Below are positions 57,067 to 64,000 of a stretch of 64,000 nucleotides of DNA, piece by piece. Both the position numbers and the translations under genes were made by a program. Location: positions 62,001 through 126,000 of the forward strand of contig NZ_MTBP01000005.1 of NCBI RefSeq assembly GCF_002911665.1. Direction: 5' to 3'. The stretch is from Actinomadura rubteroloni. Its GTDB lineage: Bacteria; Actinomycetota; Actinomycetes; Streptosporangiales; Streptosporangiaceae. The stretch's first letter is position 1; the number at the start of each line of letters is the position of its first letter. The notes beneath the pieces were generated by a model. The model worked only from the letters and a program-made list of their open reading frames with translations, searched no databases and was not told where the DNA came from.

Positions 57067-57270
57067 TCAGGCCGCGGGGACGGCTCCGGTGCCGGTCGGC
57101 CGGCGCGGCGCGACCACGCCGCCGTCGGGCAGCAGCTCACCGGTGTCGTCGAAGATCACGACCCCGTTGCAGAGCAGGCTCCACCCCTGCTCGGGGTGGC
57201 GCGCCACGGTGCGCGCGGCGTCACGGTCGGACGCGGTGGACACGGGACAGGGCGGTTGGTGCGGGCACAT
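57067..57270 (-). CDS. DUF5999 small protein
   Basis: A 67-residue protein, MCPHQPPCP near the start, then DRDAARTVARHPEQGWSLLCNGVVIFDDTGELLPDG, which is the DUF5999 signature seen in Streptomyces and relatives. Cys2, His4, Cys8 and Cys34 could bind metal. GGAGG precedes the ATG. Function is unknown. A 14-bp palindrome lies about 43 nt upstream of the start. Confidence 0.88.
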   Translation of the reverse strand: MCPHQPPCPVSTASDRDAARTVARHPEQGWSLLCNGVVIFDDTGELLPDGGVVAPRRPTGTGAVPAA

Positions 57271-57312
57271 CGGCGTGCCTCCGGATCTCGGTCTGAATGT
57301 GATGTCGGTCAT

Positions 57313-57326
57313 TGGGACGCGTCCCA
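57313..57326. promoter_or_regulatory. TGGGACGCGTCCCA palindrome upstream of DUF5999
   Basis: A perfect 14-bp palindrome lies about 43 nt before the DUF5999 ATG, around where its promoter should be. It recalls GGGAC-N-GTCCC regulator sites in general form but matches no specific consensus I can name with confidence. Confidence 0.55.
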
Positions 57327-57692
57327 GTGTGGAACGGTTCACGGGCCACCGGCCATAGCCCGATGGGACGGTTGTCCGGTGGCCCCGGGCGCGGGCGCCC
57401 GCGCGGCCGCCCGTCGCGCACGCCCGCCGGACCGGTGGCGGCGCGACGGGGCACGCCGCGGGACGGACGCGCTGGTCACAGCGTCGCTCGCGAATAGCAC
57501 GACCGCACCGTTCGACACGCCGCACGGGGCGAGAAGAGTCGCGACGGTCAGTAGAACGTATCCGTCCGGCGGCCCGCTCCGGCCACGGTCGAACGCCCGT
57601 TTCGGTCGGACCGCCCGGGACGGGACCCTACGATTGGCGGGCGTGGACCGTCGGCGTGGGCGCCGCACGGCCGGGACGAAGGTGAGGGCGCT
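57327..57692. other. Intergenic region between DUF5999 and lutA
   Basis: No supported gene was seen here. The lutA side has a TACGAT -10-like hexamer at 57629-57634, giving a leader of about 55 nt. No known riboswitch or repeat was recognised. Confidence 0.5.
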
Positions 57693-58409
57693 ATGCGCGT
57701 GGCGCTGTTCGTCGCGTGTTTCAACGACGCGCTGTTCCCCGCCACCGGCCGCGCCGTCGTGCGGCTGCTGGAGCGCCTGGGCCACGAGGTCGCCTTCCCG
57801 TCCGCGCAGACGTGCTGCGGGCAGATGCACTGGACGACCGGCTACCACGCCGAGGCCGCCGGGCTGGCGCGCGGGTTCGCGGCGGCGTTCGCGGGCCACG
57901 ACGCGATCGTGACGCCGTCGGCGTCCTGCGCGGCGACCGTCCGGCGCGACCACGCGCGGATGCTGCGCGCGGCGGGCGAGCGGGACGTGCCGCCCGTGCC
58001 GCCCGTCCACGAGCTGACCGAGTTCCTGGTGGACGTCCTCGGCGTCACCGACGTCGGCGCGTCCTTCCCGCACCGCGTCGCCTACCACCCGACCTGCCAC
58101 TCCGCGCGGGCGCTCGGCGCGGGCGACCGGCCGCTGCGGCTGCTGCGCGCGGTCCGGGGGCTGGAGCTGGCCGAGATCCCGGCGGCCGAGGAGTGCTGCG
58201 GGTTCGGCGGGACGTTCGCGCTGAAGAACGCCGACGTGTCGGTCGCGCTCGCCGCCGACAAGGTCCGCCACATCCGGTCCGCCGCGCCCGACGTCGTCTG
58301 CGCCGTCGACAACTCCTGCCTCGCCCACATCGGCGGGGCGCTGTCGCGGGAGCGGTCGGGCGTGCGCGTCCTGCACCTCGCCGAGATCCTCGCCGGGGAC
58401 GGCGCGTGA
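57693..58409 (+). CDS. lutA: Lactate utilization protein A (Fe-S cluster CCG-domain protein)
   Basis: A 238-residue protein with two CCG domains: C41-C42-GQMH preceded by Cys9 (ACFND), and HPTCH followed by EECCGFGGTFALKN. This matches LutA/LldE, a subunit of the iron-sulfur L-lactate oxidase that lets cells use lactate. It is the first of three genes with 4-nt overlaps. No LutR-type regulator or lactate permease is immediately adjacent. Confidence 0.94.
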   Translation: MRVALFVACFNDALFPATGRAVVRLLERLGHEVAFPSAQTCCGQMHWTTGYHAEAAGLARGFAAAFAGHDAIVTPSASCAATVRRDHARMLRAAGERDVPPVPPVHELTEFLVDVLGVTDVGASFPHRVAYHPTCHSARALGAGDRPLRLLRAVRGLELAEIPAAEECCGFGGTFALKNADVSVALAADKVRHIRSAAPDVVCAVDNSCLAHIGGALSRERSGVRVLHLAEILAGDGA

Positions 58410-59653
58410 CCCCCCGGCCGAAGTTCGCCGCGGCGGCCCGCCCGGCGCTCGCCGACACTGCGCTGCGTCGCGCGCTCGCCGACACGGCCGCCGACGCCCG
58501 GGCCCGGCGTGCCGCCGCCGTCGCCGAGCTGCCGGACTGGCCGGCACTGCGGGCGGCCGGCCGCGCCGTGAAGGACCGGACGCTGCTCAACCTCGACGCC
58601 TGCCTGGAACGGCTGGAACGCGCCGTCGCCGACGCGGGCGGGACCGTCCACTGGGCGGAGAACGCGGCGCAGGCCGCGCGGACCGTGGTCCGGCTCGCGG
58701 CGGGCGCCGGCGAGGTCGCCGCCCCCGCCGCGCCGGTCCTGGACGAGATCGGGCTCGACGGCGCGCTCGCCGCCGCCGGGATCGCCGTCCACCGCACCGG
58801 CGCGCACGCGGCCTTCCCGGCCGGGGCGCGCGTCGCGGTCACCGGAGTCGACTTCATGGTCGCCGAGACCGGCACGATGGTCGCGCTGGAGCGGGCGGGC
58901 GACGTGTGGCGGTGCCTGACCGTCCCGGACGCGCTGATCACGGTGGCCGGGCTGGAGCAGGTCGTCCCCGACCGGGCGGACCTGGAGGTCCTGCTGCAGT
59001 CGGTGTCGCGGTCGGCGGGGGAGCGGCTCGCGCCGGTCGTGTCGGCGTGGACGGGCGTCGTCGCGGGGGACGGGCCGGCCGCGTTCCATCTCGTCCTGCT
59101 CGACAACGGCCGCACCCGCGCGCTCGCCGACGAGGTCGGACGCGCCGCGCTGCGCTGCGTGGGCTGCGACGCCTGCCTGCACGTCTGCCCGGTGTACGAG
59201 CGGACGGGCCCCGAGCCCTACGGCGCGCCCCACGCGGGACCGATCGGCGCCATCCGCACCCCGCAACTGCGCGGCGTCGCCTCGGCGGCGAACGCGTCGC
59301 TGCCGTTCGCGTCCACGCTGTGCGGGGCGTGCGCGGACGTGTGCCCGGTCGAGATCGACATCCCCGAGGTCCTGGTGCGGCTGCGCGGGAAGGTCGTGGA
59401 CGCGCGGCGCGGCCGTCCGGTGCCCACGCCCGAGCTGGCGATGATGCGCGCGGCGGCCTGGACGCTCGCCGACCCGCAGCGGTACGAGGCGGCGCTGCGC
59501 GGCGGGACGCGCTGGGCGCGGCTGCTGGCGCGCGGCGGCCGGATCCGCCGCCTGCCCGGACGCCTCGGCGTGTGGACCGACGCCCGCGACCTGCCCGCCC
59601 CGCCCGCGCGCAGCTTCCGCGTGTGGTGGCGCGACCGGGGGGAGCGGCCGTGA
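58406..59653 (+). CDS. lutB: Lactate utilization protein B (LUD domain plus ferredoxin domain)
   Basis: A 415-residue protein. The LUD domain (about 1-240, with NLDACLERLERAV, HWAENAAQAARTV, DFMVAETGTMVALE) is followed by a double 4Fe-4S domain: C251-VGC-DAC-LHVC261 and C306-GAC-ADVC313. It is the iron-sulfur subunit of the lactate oxidase. The canonical KSKSM...TEEI...GEYI segment of LutB is missing or replaced by VAAPAAPVLDEIGLDGALAAAGI, and the protein is shorter than the usual roughly 470 residues. GTG start overlaps lutA. Confidence 0.92.
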   Translation: MTPRPKFAAAARPALADTALRRALADTAADARARRAAAVAELPDWPALRAAGRAVKDRTLLNLDACLERLERAVADAGGTVHWAENAAQAARTVVRLAAGAGEVAAPAAPVLDEIGLDGALAAAGIAVHRTGAHAAFPAGARVAVTGVDFMVAETGTMVALERAGDVWRCLTVPDALITVAGLEQVVPDRADLEVLLQSVSRSAGERLAPVVSAWTGVVAGDGPAAFHLVLLDNGRTRALADEVGRAALRCVGCDACLHVCPVYERTGPEPYGAPHAGPIGAIRTPQLRGVASAANASLPFASTLCGACADVCPVEIDIPEVLVRLRGKVVDARRGRPVPTPELAMMRAAAWTLADPQRYEAALRGGTRWARLLARGGRIRRLPGRLGVWTDARDLPAPPARSFRVWWRDRGERP

Positions 59654-60255
59654 CGTCCCGCGACCGCGTGCTCGCCCGGATCCGGGACGCGCTCGGCCCG
59701 GAGCGCGGCACCCCGGTGGCGGTGCCGCGCGACTACCGGCGCCACCTCGGCGCGGGCCGCGCGGACGTGCTCGCGCTGTTCCTGGAGCGGGTCGCCGGAC
59801 ACGGGACGCCGGTACGGCACGTCGGCGCGGACGAACTGGCGACCGCGCTGGCCGCCGCGCTCTGGGCCCGGGACGTGAAACGGATCAATGTTCCGTCCGG
59901 CCTGCCCGCCGGCTGGCTCGCCGAACTGGACGGCGTCGAGATCGTCCCCGACGCCCCGGACGCCGCCCCGGACGCGGTCGTCACCGGCTGCGCGGCGGCG
60001 GTCGCCGAGACCGGCACGATCGTCCTCGACGGCGGACGCGGCCAGGGCCGTCGCGCGCTGACCCTGCGGCCCGCCCTGCACCTGTGCGTCGTCCACGCCG
60101 ACCAGATCGCCGGAACGGTGCCCGAGGCGGTCGCGCGCCTCCTCCCGTCCCGCCCGCAGACCTGGCTGACCGGCCCGGCCATCGCACCGGGCCCGTCCCG
60201 CACCCCGTCCCCGCACGGCCCGTCCGCCCTGGAAGTCCTGGTCGTCGAAGACTGA
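59650..60255 (+). CDS. lutC: Lactate utilization protein C (LUD domain)
   Basis: A 201-residue LUD-domain protein: VTSRDRVLARIRDALG, INVPSGLPAGWL, VVTGCAAAVAETGTIVLDGGRGQGRRALTLRPALHLCVVHADQI. The C-terminus HGPSALEVLVVED keeps the H-G-P-x-x-L-E-V-[LI]-[LV]-V motif, but the preceding SATSDIE segment is replaced by APGPSRTPSP. It is the third subunit of the lactate-oxidising complex. Its GTG overlaps the lutB stop. A tandem repeat begins 9 nt after its stop codon. Confidence 0.92.
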   Translation: MTSRDRVLARIRDALGPERGTPVAVPRDYRRHLGAGRADVLALFLERVAGHGTPVRHVGADELATALAAALWARDVKRINVPSGLPAGWLAELDGVEIVPDAPDAAPDAVVTGCAAAVAETGTIVLDGGRGQGRRALTLRPALHLCVVHADQIAGTVPEAVARLLPSRPQTWLTGPAIAPGPSRTPSPHGPSALEVLVVED

Positions 60256-60264
60256 CCCCCCGAG

Positions 60265-60390
60265 CGGCCAGAGCATCCCGGGCGGGCCGAGCACTCCGAG
60301 CGGGCCGAGCATCCCGGGCGGGCCGAGCATCCCGGGCGGGCCGAGCATCCCGCGTGGGCCGAGCATTCCGCGTGGGCCGAGCACCCCGCG
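60265..60390. repeat. Seven-copy 18-bp tandem repeat downstream of lutC
   Basis: Seven contiguous 18-bp units follow the consensus CGGGCCGAGCATCCCGGG. Units three and four (60301-60318 and 60319-60336) are identical; outer units differ by a few bases. The period is a multiple of three, so artificial frames read GRASRA- or GMLGPP-like repeats, but it lies outside any supported gene. It may be a variable-number locus or affect termination after lutC. Confidence 0.9.
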
Positions 60391-60500
60391 TCGCCCGACC
60401 ACCGCGACCACGGGCCGAGCGGGCCGAGCGGGCGGCGTGGTCTGGTGGATGGTGGGGTTGGGCCGGCGGGGGTCCGGCGTCTGGGGTGGGCGGTGCCGGG

Positions 60501-61070
60501 TCAGATGGCGTTGAGGACCAGGTTCAGGCCGGCGTCGAAGCGGTGGCGCCAGGCCGGGTCGGGGTCGCCCTCGCCGGCGCGGGGGGTGCCGCGCGCCTCC
60601 AGGGCCGCGTGCCCGATCACGTAGCCGAGCAGTGTGTGCGCGGCCACGAGGGCGTCCTGTTCGGGGACGCCGCCGCGCCGCAGGATCTCGCGGAGTGAGG
60701 CGGCCGTCTCGGTCAGCGCGGCCGGGTTGCGGCGCGTCACGACGAGCGGGAGGACGCCGGCGTGTTCCAGGAGGCGTTCGCGGTAGGCGGCGGCCCAGCG
60801 GCGCAGCGCGTCGCGCCAGGCCGCGGCGTCGGCGGGGGGCGGGGCGGGGGCCGCCGCGACGTGCGTGACGAGCGCGTCCAGGAGTTGTTCCTTGCCGCGG
60901 GGCAGATGGTGGTAGATCGCCATCGCCTCGACCTCCAGCGCGTCGCCGAGGCGGCGCATGGTGAGGCGGGCGAGGCCCTGGCCGTCCACGATCCGCAGCG
61001 CGGCGTCGATGATCCGGTCGATGGACAGCGGCGGACGGTGCTGGGCGTTGACGCTGGGCTGGCGGACCAT
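60501..61070 (-). CDS. TetR-family transcriptional regulator
   Basis: A 189-residue TetR protein with an N-terminal HTH (LSIDRIIDAALRIVDGQGLARLTMRRLGDALEVEAMAIYHHLPRGKEQL) and the C-terminal domain of the TetR_C class (VLPLVVTRRNPAALTETAASLREILRRGG). The ATG at 61070 precedes an unusual MVRQPSVNAQHRPP. It is divergent from the hypothetical protein gene, with a palindromic GTAACCTTAC in between. Ligand unknown. Confidence 0.88.
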   Translation of the reverse strand: MVRQPSVNAQHRPPLSIDRIIDAALRIVDGQGLARLTMRRLGDALEVEAMAIYHHLPRGKEQLLDALVTHVAAAPAPPPADAAAWRDALRRWAAAYRERLLEHAGVLPLVVTRRNPAALTETAASLREILRRGGVPEQDALVAAHTLLGYVIGHAALEARGTPRAGEGDPDPAWRHRFDAGLNLVLNAI

Positions 61071-61108
61071 GCGGCGCCTGCCTTTCCTGGCCGGGGTCGT
61101 CGTCTCCA

Positions 61109-61127
61109 GCGTAACCTTACTGCGTAA
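61109..61127. promoter_or_regulatory. TetR operator-like repeats
   Basis: GCGTAA is directly repeated (61109-61114, 61122-61127) around the inverted repeat GTAACCTTAC (61111-61120), which also contains a TAAGGT -10-like hexamer on the minus strand. It lies about 40 nt upstream of the TetR start, so it is likely an autoregulatory site. Confidence 0.6.
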
Positions 61128-61210
61128 AGGGCGCGGCTTCGGTATCCGGCCGGGCGTGTCCGCGCGTACGCTGGCCCGAAGCGAAGATCGACCTGACAGG
61201 GAGCACCGCC

Positions 61211-61627
61211 ATGCCGCTGGGCCGCCGGGTGAGCAAGGACGTCGCCGCGCCGTACGAGGCGGACCAGCGAGCGGCGGCCGGGTACCGGGCGCTGCTGGCC
61301 GCCGCGGGGGAGGCCGAGACGGCGTTGCGCGCCGCGCAGGCCGCCGACGCTCCCGAGCCCGAGGTCCGGACGCTCACGATCGGGTTCGACCAGGCCCTGA
61401 CCGCCGCGCTCGACGCCGCCGAGGCCGCCGAGCGCGCCGCGATGGGGCCGCGCGCCTACAGCGTCCCCGAGCAGGACGCGTCCGCCCGCCGCGCCGCGCA
61501 GATCCAGCGGCGCAAGGCCAAGGCGCGCCCGGCGGTCAAGCCGTGGACCGAGGAGGCCGACCGGCTGCGCACCGCCCGCGAGGCGCTGCGCCTGGGCTAC
61601 CGGACGGTCCCGGCCGTCGCCCGCTGA
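61211..61627 (+). CDS. Hypothetical alanine-rich helical protein
   Basis: A 138-residue soluble protein of no family I recognise. It is strongly helical and Ala/Arg/Glu-rich (residues 14-80), with a basic stretch AAQIQRRKAKARPAVKP (94-110) and a conserved-looking C-terminus EEADRLRTAREALRLGYRTVP. There is no signal peptide or membrane segment. GGGAGC precedes the ATG, and codon usage is normal, which supports a real gene. It is divergent from the TetR gene. Confidence 0.65.
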   Translation: MPLGRRVSKDVAAPYEADQRAAAGYRALLAAAGEAETALRAAQAADAPEPEVRTLTIGFDQALTAALDAAEAAERAAMGPRAYSVPEQDASARRAAQIQRRKAKARPAVKPWTEEADRLRTAREALRLGYRTVPAVAR

Positions 61628-61827
61628 ACGGGCCCGCTGAACGCGCCCGGGGGACCGTCCGGCGATTCGCCGGGCGGACACGGCGCGGACACGGCGCGGA
61701 CGAGTGGAACCGGCCGCCGAACTCTGGGATTCTGCGGTCGCGGGAACGCCGGACGCCCGGACGGGCGCCGCGGCGCAGGTGCTCGGGCACGCCGAAGCGG
61801 CGCCCGACGCAGTGTTCGGGGGGACAC

Positions 61828-62514
61828 GTGGAGCGCACGCCGCCGGACCGGGACCGCGTCCTCGCGTCCTACCGGGACGGGGTCGGCGCGGTCCGCGCGC
61901 AGGCCGCCCGGATCACCGACTGGCGGGCGCCGACGCCGTGCGCCGAGTGGCGGGCGGCCGACCTCGCCGGGCATCTGCGGTGCGTCGCCGAGAACCATCT
62001 GGAGTATTTGCAGGACGCGCCGGACAGCAGGCTCGCGAAGCTGTTCGCGGGCGAGACGGCGACCGCCGTCCTGATCCGGCGGCAGGCGCGGCAGAACGCG
62101 GCGGAGCTGGCGGTGCTGCCCGCCGAGTCCGGTCCGGAGCGGATCGCGGCGTTCACTGTGTCGGCGGGGGCGTACGCGGACCTGGTGTCCGACCAGTGGG
62201 ACCGGACGAATCTGGTCTATCGTGGGACGAAGTACACCGTCGGGGACCATGTCGGCGCCGCGTGCGTCGAGTGGCACCTGCACGCGTGGGACCTCGCGCG
62301 GGCCGCGGGCGCCGACCACGAACCGGACGATCCGGAACTGCTGGCGGCGGCGTGGCACTGGGGGGTTCCGCATCTGCCGCTGGCGCCCGGCGCGGCGTGG
62401 CCGGCCGTGCTGCGGTCGTCGGGCCGGGTGCCGGACCGCTGGCCCGGCGGGTCCGGAGACGCCCGTTCCGTCCGGTCCTCACCGCCGCCCGCCGCCGAAG
62501 TGCGCAGGATGTAG
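61828..62514 (+). CDS. Maleylpyruvate isomerase-fold (mycothiol-associated) protein
   Basis: A 228-residue protein of the DinB/MDMPI N-terminal family: TPCAEWRAADLAGHLRCVAENHLEYL corresponds to the TPCxxWxVxDLVAHL motif, and VGDHVGAACVEWHLHAWDLARA contains the expected His-x-His-x-x-D metal-site region. Many members are mycothiol-dependent enzymes, metal-containing and cytoplasmic. The substrate is unknown. GGGGGGA precedes the GTG start. The C-terminus is Ser/Pro/Arg-rich and may be disordered. Confidence 0.82.
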   Translation: MERTPPDRDRVLASYRDGVGAVRAQAARITDWRAPTPCAEWRAADLAGHLRCVAENHLEYLQDAPDSRLAKLFAGETATAVLIRRQARQNAAELAVLPAESGPERIAAFTVSAGAYADLVSDQWDRTNLVYRGTKYTVGDHVGAACVEWHLHAWDLARAAGADHEPDDPELLAAAWHWGVPHLPLAPGAAWPAVLRSSGRVPDRWPGGSGDARSVRSSPPPAAEVRRM

Positions 62515-62596
62515 CAGTCCGGGCACAGTTCGCGCCGACGACCGTAACGGGCCGTCCCTAGCTTCTGCGGGGACGGACGAACGGGAGGGCGACAAC

Positions 62597-63985
62597 ATGA
62601 CGGCGGTGACGGACGCGACGACCGGAAAGGCCGGCGCGGAGGCTCGCAGGGGCCGCTACTGGATCGACGACTGGGAGCCGGACGACGAGCGGTTCTGGTC
62701 CGCGACGGGCCGCCGCGTCGCGGTCCGCAACCTGGCCTGCTCGATCCTGACCGAGCACCTCGGCTTCTCGGTGTGGCTGCTGTGGAGCATCGCGGTGCTG
62801 AACCTGCCGAAGGTGGGCATCACGCTCTCGGTCGGGCAGACGCTGTGGCTGACCACGCTGCCGAACCTGGTGGGCGCGGCGCTGCGGATCCCGTACACGT
62901 TCGCGCCGGCGAGGTTCGGCGGGCGCAACTTCACGATCATCAGCGCGCTGCTGCTGCTGATCCCGTGCGGGCTGTTCGTGTACGCGATCGAGCACCCGTC
63001 GATCCCGTTCTGGGCGCTGCTGCTGATCGCGGCGACGACGGGCCTCGGCGGCGGCAACTTCGCCTCGTCGATGGCGAACATCACGCACTTCTACCCGGTG
63101 AAGCGGCAGGGCCTGCCGCTCGGGCTGAACGCGGCGGGCGGGAACCTCGGCACGAGCGTGACGCAGCTCGCGATGCCGCCGCTGATCGTCGCGGCCGGGC
63201 TCGTCGCGGTCGGCTGGGTGTGGATGCCGCTGGTGGTCGTGGCGGCCGTGCTCGCGTACTTCTTCATGAACAACCTGACGCGGGCCAGCGCGTCCTACAC
63301 GGGCCGGGAGATGGCGGGCAGCGCCCGGGACCGGCAGACGATCGTCATGTCGGTCCTGTACGTCGGGACGTTCGGGTCGTTCATCGGGTACTCGTTCAGC
63401 TTCGGCGTGCTGATCAAGAACCAGTTCCCCGAGGTGACGGGCTCGCACGTCATCTGGCTCGGCGCGCTGGCGGGGTCGCTGGCCCGTCCGTTCGGCGGCT
63501 GGCTCGCCGACCGGTTCGGCGGGGCGCGGGTGACGATGGTGAACTTCCTGTTCATGGGCCTCGGCATCGGCGCGGTCGCCTACGCCGTCCACGCCAAGGA
63601 CTGGACGGGCTTCCTCACCGCGTTCCTGTTCGTTTTCGTGACGACGGGCATCGGCAACGGCTCGACCTACAAGATGATCCCGGCGATCTTCCGGACGCGG
63701 GCCCTGGCGAAGGCGGCGGGCGATGACGAGGCGACGGCGGTCGCGGCGGCGCGGCGGCAGGCGGCGGCGGCGATCGGGCTGATCTCGGCGGTCGGCGCGG
63801 CGGGCGGCGTGCTCATCCAGCAGACGTTCCGGATCTCGATCGAGAAGACCGGCAGCATCGGGAACGCGCTGCTGATCCTGGCGGCGTTCTACCTGGTCTG
63901 CCTCGGGCTGACCTGGTTCTCCTACCTGCGGCGCGGCGGGACGGGCGAGAACGCCTCCCGGGTCTTCGCCGAGGCGGGCGTGTAG
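62597..63985 (+). CDS. narK: Nitrate/nitrite transporter, NarK-type MFS
   Basis: A 462-residue major-facilitator transporter with about 12 helices. It has nitrate signature segments GGGNFASSMANITHFYPVKRQG and, in the second half, VFVTTGIGNGSTYKMIPAIF, both diagnostic of the NNP/NarK family. It imports nitrate and/or exports nitrite. A hydrophilic N-terminus (YWIDDWEPDDERFW) and a central cytoplasmic loop are typical of actinobacterial NarK2. GGGAGG lies before the ATG. No nitrate reductase gene lies in the window. Confidence 0.95.
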   Translation: MTAVTDATTGKAGAEARRGRYWIDDWEPDDERFWSATGRRVAVRNLACSILTEHLGFSVWLLWSIAVLNLPKVGITLSVGQTLWLTTLPNLVGAALRIPYTFAPARFGGRNFTIISALLLLIPCGLFVYAIEHPSIPFWALLLIAATTGLGGGNFASSMANITHFYPVKRQGLPLGLNAAGGNLGTSVTQLAMPPLIVAAGLVAVGWVWMPLVVVAAVLAYFFMNNLTRASASYTGREMAGSARDRQTIVMSVLYVGTFGSFIGYSFSFGVLIKNQFPEVTGSHVIWLGALAGSLARPFGGWLADRFGGARVTMVNFLFMGLGIGAVAYAVHAKDWTGFLTAFLFVFVTTGIGNGSTYKMIPAIFRTRALAKAAGDDEATAVAAARRQAAAAIGLISAVGAAGGVLIQQTFRISIEKTGSIGNALLILAAFYLVCLGLTWFSYLRRGGTGENASRVFAEAGV

Positions 63986-64000
63986 CACGGGCGCATCCCC

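Noticed and set aside
59218..60411. Collagen-like GMLGPP repeats on the minus strand
   Set aside because: They come from reading the 18-bp tandem repeat in one frame; the rest of that frame is antisense to lutB and lutC.

Overview
The window is a continuous, very GC-rich, gene-dense chromosomal segment from an actinomycete. Evidence for this: strong G/C third-position bias; many GTG starts and 4-nt overlapping start/stop pairs; a Trp-codon leader before a fused TrpE-TrpG; a GarA / FtsR / DUF151 / MerR / GcvP neighbourhood arranged as in Mycobacterium tuberculosis Rv1827-Rv1832; a CDP-alcohol phosphatidyltransferase next to a ManC-PMM fusion as in Streptomyces SCO1389-SCO1388; F420-type and mycothiol-associated families; and a DUF5999 protein. 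A non-Streptomyces filamentous genus such as Actinomadura (Thermomonosporaceae) would fit, but that placement is inference. I saw no insertion sequence, phage gene, CRISPR array, rRNA or tRNA.

Layout. 0-9 kb: monocarboxylate-type symporter with its DUF3311 partner (minus strand), the trpL attenuator and fused trpE(G), an SDR, a WYL regulator coupled to a divergent thyX, a dienelactone hydrolase and an XRE regulator. 9-14 kb: flavohaemoglobin, an HSL-type esterase, an SRPBCC protein, a TetR regulator and a strikingly degenerate LivG/LivM-like ABC pair. 14-20 kb: a HelD/HelR-type RNA polymerase-associated helicase, two acyl-CoA dehydrogenases behind an operator-bearing promoter, a universal stress protein and a SnoaL-tailed ECF sigma factor. 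20-25 kb: a TetR-MMPL-PAP2-UbiB(AarF) run that looks like one lipid/envelope module. 25-35 kb: an iron-box-controlled siderophore-interacting protein, glpK, a secreted phytase-like protein, a MerR-operator-driven aldo/keto reductase, thioredoxin, an aldehyde dehydrogenase, a lactonase and pgi. 35-43 kb: EF-hand protein, AraC regulator with a DUF1772 protein, thiC under a TPP riboswitch, adenine-deaminase-type enzyme, CDP-alcohol phosphatidyltransferase and ManC fused to a degenerate phosphomannomutase domain. 43-53 kb: garA, ftsR, DUF151, second MerR, a large flippase-like membrane protein, tandem glycine riboswitch plus gcvP, and a TPR-like protein. 53-64 kb: SDR/TetR/SRPBCC regulated by a 19-bp-arm palindrome, F420-type oxidoreductase, small hydrolase, DUF5999, lutABC, an 18-bp tandem repeat, another TetR, a hypothetical protein, a maleylpyruvate-isomerase-fold protein and narK.

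Working together. Central metabolism is well represented: tryptophan, thiamine, glycine cleavage, glycerol, sugar phosphates, lactate. Several operons are controlled by elements readable in the DNA: trp attenuation, TPP and glycine riboswitches, an iron box and several palindromic operators. GarA in mycobacteria switches carbon flux at 2-oxoglutarate, so its conserved position near glycine-responsive gcvP suggests a nitrogen/carbon control neighbourhood. Repeatedly a -10 hexamer lies 6-8 nt before an ATG/GTG, so leaderless transcription seems frequent. The most unusual items are the LivG/LivM-like pair lacking most ATPase motifs, the ManC fusion whose PMM half has lost its catalytic motifs, and the large TetR palindrome that is also terminator-shaped.
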